NCBI GenBank assembly: GCA_018466975.1
Contig: CM031559.1
Location: 372,001-436,000, forward strand
DNA from: Sparassis latifolia
Lineage: Eukaryota; Basidiomycota; Agaricomycetes; Polyporales; Sparassidaceae
Length of the DNA: 64,000 nucleotides
Direction: 5' to 3'
Of the stretch, positions 55,389 to 64,000 are shown piece by piece; within the stretch, counting starts at the first letter, position 1; each line of letters opens with the position of its first letter. The position numbers and the translations under genes are program-made. Under the pieces are notes generated by a model. It saw only the letters and a program-made list of their open reading frames with translations, was not told the origin of the DNA and made no database searches.

Positions 55389-57887
55389 TCATTTCTTGGT
55401 CATGATGTGCTCTGTCAACGTCTTCAGCAACCACTCCTCTAACTTGCCCTCTGCGTTCTTAAGCTCCTTGAATTTATCGTCCAGCCGGTCTGTAGTGCAG
55501 TGCACCACATCACTGATCTCCGAGTCGTCCCTTAGCCCGTTCAAAAAATTCACTGCATCCCAGCTGTTCCCAATCTGGCTAACGCAGAACCTGACGGCAG
55601 TCGGGCGGTACCCGTGCATAACCAAGTTCTTCCTGCACTCCATAATCGCGTCCTTGAAGCTCGGCTGGTCCGTTCTATCGGGCTCTCCGTCGGTGATCGT
55701 CCATATCAAGATTGGGCGCTCAAAGCGCTCTCCGCTGGCCATGCGCTTGTAAACGAGCGGCTCCAGGATTTTCCTGCGGAGGTTGTAACCGATCGAAGTG
55801 CCACCGCTAGGCTTCACCTGTTTCATGCGAGCTTCAATTCCGTGGTCGGAGAGATTGTAGGCAGAGGGAGCATTGATGAAGTGGAGGTCGACGCCGTAGT
55901 CGTCCGGGACGAGTTTGGTAGCAATAGTCACAATTCTTCTGACGAGCTCGCACTGGTGCTCGTAGAGGCGGTCGTAGCCCATAGATCCGCTGTCGTCGCA
56001 GTAGATGACGAGCTGGTATAGGGAGAGGGTTTTGACACGCTCAACGTTTTCGGGATCAGTGTAGCAGCCATTGGGATTATTCAGAAGAGAAGCCGCGTTT
56101 ATACTGACGTGCTGGACGAGCTCGTCGTCAGCTTTCAACGACTCATCGTCAGCCGCATTGAACGCCTCGTCGCCAGCTTGAGACGACTCTTCGTCAGCTT
56201 TGAACGACTCGTTGCCTGCCGTCAAATTCTGCGGGTTCTCTACGGTTGTAGGCTGCGTGATGTTCTCTACCGTGCTCTTTGTGGTGCCCTTCGCAATACC
56301 ACCTGGAGTAATTCGAGCACCAGGGGACGAACACCCCTCTGTGGCTCGATATTCCACCGCGGGCGCGCGAATCCCTGTGGACAGCGCAGATTCGGCCGCT
56401 GGTATCCTCTGCATTCTTAGACTCTGCCGCAACCACCGTGATAGCCCCCGATGCCTTTGTGGAGGCTTCTGAAGTCCGAACTGTTCTATGTCCTCTCGGA
56501 CGCCCGCGTCGGGAGCCTGTGTGGACCTATCGTACTGCTGAGGATTTACACGATCACAGTCAGAGATCGCTACAGAGGGATTGGCGGTCTTATCCTCGGT
56601 GTCCTGCGCCTGAGCACAGTCAGCGCTGGTGATCTCTACTGAAGATTGCTCGTCCCGGGGAACCTTTCCCGTTTCAACCTCTATGACGGCGGCCTCTCCA
56701 GCGGCGTCTGAAGTGACTCCTAAAGAGACCGGAGAATGCCGCGCGGCCTTCGTCGCTACGTCTCCAGAGCCCACTGCCCGATCCTGGACAGCGTTCTCTG
56801 ACTTCGAAGACACCGCTCGCTCGTTATGGATCGGTGAGGCGATATTCACTGTCTGAGTCAGTGTGATAGCCGTCTCTCCGGTGGCCTCCACTGTCTGAGT
56901 CATTGTGACAGTCGCCTCTCGAGCGGCGGCCTTTCCAGGGACTGCTGCAGGGACATGCGCGACATCATCTAGCAGAGCAGTAGTTTCCACAGCCTTAGCC
57001 TCTACAGCGTGACCGGCAACCGCAGTCGTAGTCTCCGAGTGCGCTCTAGAGAGCCCTGAGGGATCCTCTGCAGAAGCCTCTGCAACAACCTCTGGCAAGT
57101 GGTTCCCTGAGTGCTCCACGGCCGTAGCCGGCGAAATGTATCTTGTACCGTAGTCTGCAGTGCGACGACTCGTAGACTTGATCAAAGACTATGTCAGCAC
57201 CGAAATACAACAAGAATTTGAATAAGTAGATACCTTCTCGTCCATGAGACCATCGAATTTCTCTCCGGACGCACAACACAGTTTCGTGATGGCGTCTCTC
57301 AGGACGTCTTCCATGGGTCCGCCGTTACCAACAGCGACGGCGAGCATCACCGCCGCAGCGACGAAGTTGGCCAACTCCGCCCGGGGCAGCTCCCTGTCCG
57401 CCCTCAAGCGCACATCATGCTCCATACCCCGCACCTTCGCGATCATCTTGATGGTCTCGCCCTCTAGATTCGTCAAGGTCAACGATGCACCACGGTTCAC
57501 GAGCTCGTGCACGATCTCCTTGTCGCCCAGCTGCTGGATGGCGTTCATAAGAGGAGTGTTCCGCCCGTCGTCGTCGTAGCACTTATCGATCTTTGCACCG
57601 GCATCGAGGAGGGCGCGTACGATGGCAAGCTGGTTGCACCGCACCTTGCGAGAGGTCACGTAAAACAGAGCAGTACGATTGCCGGGGGAGAGAGCGTCAG
57701 GATTAGCAACGTGATCGAGGAGCAACTTGACGACGTCGAGGTGACCGTGAAAGGACGCAGCAGCAAGCGGAGTGAGGTTCGCGAATCCACCAGGCTCATC
57801 GATGATGGAGCGGTCATACTGGAGGTAACGCTGGAGGTTCTCGGCGGTGAGCTGGCCTGAAAATGCATCGTCGTGGAGATTATCCAT
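55389..57887 (-). CDS. ankyrin-repeat + vWA protein, long form with a 300-residue linker
   Basis: Exons 57887-57234 and 57188-55389 (45-bp GT-AG intron) encode 817 aa. The N-terminus parallels the short paralogue (MDNLHDDAFSGQLTAENLQRYL; ankyrin repeats to about residue 165), as does the hydrophobic stretch FVAAAVMLAVAVGNGG near residue 180. Unlike the paralogue, about 300 residues of low-complexity, Ala/Thr/Glu-rich sequence follow, with internal repeats (TMTQTVEATG / TLTQTV; SFKADEES, AFNAADDES, SLKADDE). The C-terminal vWA domain keeps its MIDAS residues DDSGSM, GGTSIGYNL and TDGEPD. The start is set by TATATAAA 42 bp upstream and by alignment. The gene is intact. It is likely a partner-binding scaffold; function unknown. 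The two copies lie 31 kb apart in opposite orientations. Confidence 0.85.
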
Positions 57888-57928
57888 CGTTGGAAATGGC
57901 ACTGAGGAGGACCCTACGAGAACCTCTG

Positions 57929-57936
57929 TTTATATA
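57929..57936 (-). promoter_or_regulatory. TATA box of ankyrin+vWA gene 2
   Basis: TATATAAA on the minus strand, 42 bp upstream of the ATG at 57887. Its spacing matches that of the paralogue. Confidence 0.6.
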
Positions 57937-60850
57937 GAGCTCGATCGCCTGGCGTAGAGTTGGCATTGCTCATTATGCGTTGGCATCTCAGTCCGATTCG
58001 CGCTTTACGTAGATTGAATGCAAGTGGAACTCACCTGTGGCCCGCAGAAGAACTTACGTCCGGTGATCCACACTATAGCACCGAGCTAGGATCCGCGGGC
58101 ACGATGCCTCCGAGTCGAATGTCATAAACTTGCCGGAATGGTGGTGAACGGTCTATCAATGAAGTAAAAATTGCGGATGGACAGGCCGAAAACGCATACG
58201 CCACCCATGGAAATACTTCCTTGACTCCAGTTGATGACAGAGTGCAATGCTTGATCTCTGGGTTAGCGAGAGTTTTCAGGTGAACGGCTGACTTACAACA
58301 GCTGCCTTTTTGAGATTACCCGTGCGGCAATTCGATTTTCATGTTTGGCAAGCTCACGTGATCTCTCGACGCTGCGATATGTGCGCGCAGCCTCGCACGC
58401 CTCAAGAGAAGGAAGCACTCTGTAACGAAAATTGACTACCATCGTTGCGGGCTTCGTGTCCATCGTGACTTATTGTTACCGGTCATAGTGTGTATTGGGT
58501 GCGCCCGAGCCTATTTCCTTCCCACGCAGACCATCTCATTGCTCACTCTAGCATTACGACTACTATAATGTGACGCAGGTGTGCGGAATGTCATCTCGAG
58601 GTTCACTGATGAGAGGTCTGTTCCATGTATACTATGACACTTCCAAGCCTGTGGTCGCATGACCCCAATGGCTACACAACATGACCAGCAAGCGCCAAAT
58701 GCATCCACTTACGGTGAGCCAATACAGGACAGTTTGTCGCCACTTTGGAAGACTCGTCACCGCAGGCATTCGGAATTCCTGACTCCCCAAACTTACTGTG
58801 GCATGTTTTCGGTGCGCTGCAATTCGAACCCTCGTTAAAGCCGAGAGTAGGGCCCTCTCCGTGTTCATGTCAACGAAGCCTGGGATGCGTGTTTCTCGTA
58901 AGCTATAGCCTTCACTCGCAGAAGTTGACTGACAGAGACTCGCAATCTCTTTTCCATGGTAGTCAGAATTCCTCGTTCATTTTCTGCGATGCTTGCAATT
59001 CAGCATCTCATCTTCGTCATTCAATCGCTTCGAAATTCAACCATACCAATAAGAGAAAGTGCCGTAACATCTTGCGGTCCTTCAAATCTATCGGTGCAAG
59101 TGCATTCCCTGTGAAGTTACAGACACGAGGGCTCGATCCCGTGGCCTGGATATACGAAGTACTGAACGTGCAACTCGGACCATGTCTCGTGCTTCGTACG
59201 ACTTGAGCTCGCATTTTAATTGGCTTGTTGATGTGGGGTAGTCCGGAGTGGCGTTTGCATCGATTACGATTCAAACCAACTGGGGGTTTTGTAAGTACTA
59301 CGTCTTCTCGTGGTGGAGTACCACGCGGTGTGAACTGTTCTGCATCAGACTCTAGACTCAAGCGGTTCCTCCGCACTGTCCCACGACACGTTGTAGGGGC
59401 AGAACTCTGTGGGAGGTCTTCGTCTTACCGAAATACGATCTGTCGGGCTCGGAACTTGCGACCGACTCTGGCGACGGTGTCTGGCCTGTACTTCGTGTCG
59501 CTTCGGTAGCAAGAGCGATGCGTCCCGTCATATCTACCTTCTAAATATGTTTTGGTTTGCTTCTACTCAGATTTCCTACCTCCACAGTTCATTGATCAAT
59601 CTCACCGGCGGGCGACGGCGAAGGGCGCGGTCGTTGTAGTCTATATCATGCCAGCACTCGCGACCTCGCTCCGGTACGCTTCTACCTGTTCGCGATGTTG
59701 TTGAACCACGTAATGACTGCGGATATGTAACAGGACTTTCACGGAGCCTTCATCCTCTGTGTTGAATAAGTGGACGTCGCCCGGACGACTACGTATCCTC
59801 GCTCTGTCTGTGCGCTTTTATCCCAAGATTCATCAGGACTTAGCATGAACGGGCTGGTAAGCCGCAGCGCGGTTTCAGTCGAGTTCGTCATTGACGCATG
59901 CGCAGTGTTGGGCCCGGGAGCTTCTCGAGACTACAAAACCACAGGACGCTCTCTTGGGAACATATCGTTCATCATACTTGATCCAATCCATGCGTTAGCC
60001 ATTCTATCATTGATGGTTTAACGCCGGTGAAATACAGGAGCCGACTTCGTGCCCATTGCGCCACAACGCATACGCCCGATACTGACTCTGCCGAGGCCGA
60101 CTTCTAAGGCAAAGTCGTCCTCACATCTCTGCTTTAATCATTACCTCGACGGCTTTGCTTTGTGGAAAGTGTTTGTGGTTGCTAGGACCTTGCGCCACGA
60201 GAACACCATAATGGACTCCTCACCAAAATATTTCCCACTATTGGGCCCTCATGATCTAGATACTGTATCTGCGGTATGCTCGATCTTGCATCATATCGTG
60301 TCTGTCGACCTCAGCCGAGGTAAGTATCCTCAGTATTCGGCATATGGCTCTCAAGCTTTTAACTTGTAGGTTTCTTCCGATTCAATATATATTCAATGCA
60401 TCTTGGGTGTCAGAATATCGTACGTCATCTCTGATGTTACTTGACGCTTACAGAGCGGACCCATCCTCAGACCCGTTACGTCGGTGTCGGAGGTGGTTCA
60501 CATTTGAGCCCTGGATGTCCCACAGATTGGCATTGGTGGAGGTGACGACCAGTTGCGTATGAGGTTTGTCGTTTAACCTGTCAATCAATAACAGTCCTGC
60601 TGAAGTTTTGTGCATGAAGAAATTTGGGTAGTCCTTCTGGAATACGAACCCGCACTGGTCTTTGTATACGACAGTTACTGCATAGAAACTTACTTTGCTT
60701 CAGACCTGACTCCATCGTGACCACAGTCGGCGCCTGCGAGGATAATGCGTTGCACATAAACATCAAACTGTGGATTGGATTGAAGGGCAGCAATGCTTTC
60801 GGGACAGGTCCTGGCGAGTAAACTATTTTCATGATGTTGTTTTTCGGTAC
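57937..60850. other. 2.9-kb region without a recognisable gene
   Basis: Many short frames on both strands, none with a motif or a convincing splice structure. Confidence 0.45.
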
Positions 60851-61804
60851 CTAAATTCCACTCGGTGGAAGATACGTGGCGATCCAGACATCCATGGTGT
60901 GCACCTTCTCCCCCTTCATCTTCAGTGCATCCACTGCTGCTCTCACACTATCTCTGAGAGCGACCACCGCAGCTCGTTCTCTCGCGTCCTTCACAACCAC
61001 CTCAATTTTGCTCCCGTACGCTTGCCCCACCACAGTGCTTACCTCCCATCGGCCGTCATACATCTTCTCGGGCGGAACGATTGTGGACTCTTTAACCAGA
61101 TGCAATCCCACTCCCTTTGCTGCGGCGCGCATTGCCCTGGGCGACAGAACAGTGCGGACGTTACTCTCGGAATGCGGTATGCGGCACTGGAGCGATGCGT
61201 GGGTAAGCGCAGCCAGAACGTGCGGCACCGCCCTTGGGTCGCTTGCGGTGAGCGCGTACTCTGCGAGGCAGATGCGTTTCACGCGCGGCGCCAACGCCCA
61301 GAGAATCGCGGAGAAGACGGAAGGAGACGCGAAGTAGTATATGCAGTGTGCGAGCACGGCGGTGTCGTACATCTCGGACGTGTCCTTCAGGAATGCGAGT
61401 GGGTCTGCTTTCACAAACTTCATGCGGCCGCCCAACGGCGAGGCGAGGAGATGTGCTTGGGCCTGGCCAAGGTTGTACGGGCTTCCTGCGTTGGTCAACC
61501 GGCTCGACCAGTGAGGACAGGCATTCGCATCGGCAACATGTCGCTCACCATAATCAAGCCGCGCAGGATCGATAGCCGTCACCGTTCCCTTCTCGCCTAC
61601 TGCTGCTGCAAGCGTCACAGTGCAATCGCCTTGTCCACAGCCGATCTCCAGAACGTTCTCTCCCGGTTGGATGTCCCATGCTCTCATCAGCTCAACGCGC
61701 TCCTCGATCTGACCAAGGATGACATCGAAGTCCTTACGTTCATGGAGGTATATATTAGCGATAGAGCGTGGAGAGTCGAGCGTGATATGCTGGGGGTCAG
61801 ACAT
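60851..61804 (-). CDS. class I SAM-dependent methyltransferase
   Basis: A single uninterrupted exon of 317 aa from ATG 61804. Near residue 50 motif I reads VLEIGCGQGDCT (E/DxGxGxG), followed by VTAIDPARLD (acidic residue binding the SAM ribose). The fold continues with FVKADPLAFL and an AVLAHCIYYF strand. There is no signal peptide or membrane segment. This is a generic Methyltransf-type domain, and the small-molecule or protein substrate cannot be told. The N-terminal SIANIYLHERKDFDVI motif occurs in several fungal secondary-metabolism-associated methyltransferases, but no cluster partners are seen here. The long antisense frame over it is a shadow. Confidence 0.85.
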   Translation of the reverse strand: MSDPQHITLDSPRSIANIYLHERKDFDVILGQIEERVELMRAWDIQPGENVLEIGCGQGDCTVTLAAAVGEKGTVTAIDPARLDYGERHVADANACPHWSSRLTNAGSPYNLGQAQAHLLASPLGGRMKFVKADPLAFLKDTSEMYDTAVLAHCIYYFASPSVFSAILWALAPRVKRICLAEYALTASDPRAVPHVLAALTHASLQCRIPHSESNVRTVLSPRAMRAAAKGVGLHLVKESTIVPPEKMYDGRWEVSTVVGQAYGSKIEVVVKDARERAAVVALRDSVRAAVDALKMKGEKVHTMDVWIATYLPPSGI

Positions 61805-62686
61805 CGATATCGTTGTCCCGAGGTCAGATCAATGGTGAGCAGCTGTGCTTCTTATAAGAGTTCAGTCACTGGTGCCTAGACCTCTAGATACTCTATGCCA
61901 GTTCCAAGCATACTTTAAATTGAATGCATGATGAGCGCGCGACGTATGGGAATGCGATCTGCGTCCTGACTCCCACTGTCATACGTGTCAGGTGATCTCA
62001 TTTGGCTGTCGACAGTCTTATCCTCAACGCACCAACTGTCGTAACAACGTTGGCTCTTCGGGGATCATGGTGAATTGCATTAAGCACAAGTCAATGTGAG
62101 TCAGTACTATTCCAATGTAATTGACTCCATAGTCTGGCCGACGAGGAGGACCACAATTTGGAGTACAATAAGGAAACTCGAGAAGCTCTTTCGCACTCTG
62201 CCACAGACTGAGAAGTGTGAACTTTTGAACGGATGTGAGGACGCGTGGTAAAAACTATGTACGGTACATACAAATAGCAAACTTTGTATACATCGAGATC
62301 TGCATGCCACCGTGACGTCGCTGAGGTGCCCTGCAAGCAGTCTAAGCGCTACGTACCTTGAACTTGCGATCCTGCTTACCTTCTATCCTTGGTTACCGCC
62401 AGGAGAGCGCACTGACAGTTTCTGTCCGATCAATTTCATTCAGGTGACGCGGACGGATGACGACGGTTCCTTCTGCTCATCGAAGTTCGATACCACATGC
62501 CAAAACGCAGCAAGAGGGCCCGTCAAGCTATGGCTAATCTCGGCTTATATGCTAGGAAGAAATCGAACACTCATTAACTAAAACCGAAGATGTACGTGAT
62601 GGCGCATCAACTGTAACGAGCGTGGGCAGTTTCATAAAACGGGGTGTTGAGCGCCCTCGCTTGTCCAGCTCTTACAACTCACCGTC
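61805..62686. other. intergenic between divergent genes
   Basis: Shared upstream region of the methyltransferase (minus) and the DUF985 gene (plus). No gene is recognised. Confidence 0.5.
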
Positions 62687-63502
62687 ATGGCGCAGAGACC
62701 CACTACAGAGACTTCCCACGCAATCCCCAATTCTACGTTGATAAAGGAACTTAAGCTCCTTAAGCATCCCGAAGGAGGTTAGTACCGGCGCGCACCTTCT
62801 CGGACACCAAGAGATTAACATCGCCGACGACAATTACGACGATTTCTAGGTTATTTCGCGGAGACAGACCGCCAAGTGGACGAAATACCCTCCCCCTTTG
62901 CAAGTGAGAACCAAATTCTGAGTAGCCTCCAATGATTCTGACTTCACTCTACAGATGGGGCGTCCCGCTCATTGGCTACTACTATATATTATCTCCTTAC
63001 ACCCCACCAGCCGAACGGCGTCTTCCACATGAACAAATCTGTTGTACGCAGTCTGCTGCTATCAGTTTGAGAATGACTCAATACTAATGATGCGCACAAC
63101 AGACCATGCACGTACTTCACCAGGGTCGTGCTGAGTACACCCTCATCACACCTGGAAGTCCTCCTCGTGTTGAGAAACAGGTATGGCCTGCGGCGTAGCA
63201 TCTGCGGAATTACGTTTGACAACCTTCGCCAGATCATGGGTTTTAACATCTTGGCAGGCGAAGTGCTTCAGCTCCTCGTTCCCTCTGGAGTCTGGAAGAT
63301 GTCTCGACTTCTTCCTGCCGATATTTCTGCTCCTGATCCAGAAAGGGTGGGGTGCCTCATCACAGAGGTTGTCTTCCCTGGCTTTGCCTGGCAGGATCAC
63401 GGGTTTTTGACAAAGGAAGGACTCGATGAGTTATATGGCGATGGTCCTGAGAAGGAACAATGGGTGCCCTATGTGAAAACCAAGACCGATCAGGCTTCTT
63501 AA
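62687..63502 (+). CDS. DUF985 / Cupin_5 family protein
   Basis: Five exons (62687-62777, 62850-62903, 62955-63043, 63103-63180, 63233-63502) sum to 582 nt and encode 193 aa. All introns are GT-AG, 50-72 bp. The third (63044-63102) has a TACTAAT branch sequence. Signature text: LLKHPEGGYFAETDRQ, RSLATTIYYLLTP, FHMNKSVTMHVLHQG, AEYTLITPGSPPRVEK, LLVPSGVWKMSRLL, GCLITEVVFPGFAWQDH. This is a small double-stranded beta-helix (cupin) related to yeast YML079W; the biochemical role is unestablished. The exact frame closure over five exons shows the gene is intact. Single-frame translation would miss its first 70 residues. Confidence 0.9.
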
Positions 63503-64000
63503 AGGTCCACGGAGAAGCTGAGGAGGTGTTGTTCAACGATCGATTGGTATAGCGGCGGCTGTGCACTGGCAGCTTGTTCAACTCCAGTCTAGGTTCCGAA
63601 TGGTTGCACTCATCAGTCGGGGGCTTTACACATTTTCTGTATTACTGTACTTACAAGATCGAGGCGAGCGGAGTAATATTATTGTGCACCTGAGTCGTTT
63701 GAGGCAATGTAATCTTGGAATTCGAAGAGCCACTATGTATACAGTACGTGTAGTATATGTACGTACAGCGTAGTAATGGCAATCCGGCAGCGATCTCCAC
63801 TGGTATTTCGCCGAAGACATCGTCTCAGACTACTACCTCTATGTCGATGCCCGCTTGATGAGTCCTAGCCTCCATCATTGTTGTCTTGAACAGTTCGCGA
63901 GGCTGTCAGCTCCGAGTCGATGGTGTCATTTTGCGGACTCGGATACAACCCGAGCCTCCACGTTTCCTGCCTATAACCTGCTTTGCCACTTCCTCTCGTT
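63503..64000. other. right edge, no gene recognised
   Basis: Downstream of the DUF985 gene; short frames only. Confidence 0.45.

Noticed and set aside
60770..61879. 369-aa plus-strand open frame
   Set aside because: It lies antisense to the methyltransferase, whose minus-strand frame has clear SAM motifs; the plus frame is Cys/Arg/His-rich with no motif.
1..64000. CRISPR arrays, rRNA genes, riboswitches, bacterial operons
   Set aside because: None seen; spliceosomal introns, TATA boxes and gene families mark this as fungal nuclear DNA.

Overview
This window is nuclear DNA of a filamentous basidiomycete, most likely an Agaricomycete and possibly Polyporales (the order is an inference). The genes are cut by 44-63 bp introns. 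Lineage-typical families are present: DUF4470/MYND proteins, F-box/LRR proteins, DUF6589 proteins, a Plavaka-type transposase relic and RecQ-like helicases. The tRNA-Asp carries a short intron. Gene density is moderate, and broken genes and mobile DNA take up much of the sequence.

Layout. 1-8 kb: an F-box fragment, two adjacent short-chain dehydrogenase (SDR) paralogues plus a decayed third, and a zinc alcohol dehydrogenase with one frameshift. 8.3-10.7 kb: a DUF4470/MYND pseudogene with three lesions. 11.1-18.2 kb: a candidate 7.1-kb mobile element with perfect 23-25 bp terminal inverted repeats, holding a RecQ-like helicase and a DUF6589 gene in convergent orientation; both carry premature stops. 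18-21 kb: little recognisable. 21-27.3 kb: a fungal-lectin-like gene divergent from an ankyrin+vWA gene, then a trypsin-like protease. 28-38.4 kb: intron-bearing tRNA-Asp, an F-box gene and a truncated deoC relic, separated by long stretches without recognisable genes. 39-47.8 kb: a repeat-rich block with MITE-like elements, a 1.5-kb near-perfect palindrome that interrupts an ORF with a visible target duplication, a small C2H2 finger gene, a Kre9/Knh1-like fragment and a tandem repeat. 48.7-50.4 kb: an O-methyltransferase. 51.4-54.9 kb: an F-BAR/RhoGAP fragment abutting a Plavaka relic that contains two nested MITEs. 55.4-57.9 kb: a longer ankyrin+vWA paralogue in inverted orientation. 60.8-63.5 kb: a class I methyltransferase and an intact DUF985/cupin gene.

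No metabolic cluster or operon is evident; genes appear to be single units. The most interesting system is the RecQ-DUF6589 element, which I do not recognise as a named transposon class. Next is the pair of ankyrin+vWA proteins, which share a hydrophobic central segment and an intact metal-binding motif. Several otherwise intact genes (ADH, lectin, O-methyltransferase, and the deoC relic) lack one base in or next to a G/C run. That could be real decay or uncorrected sequencing error, so gene status should be judged with that in mind.
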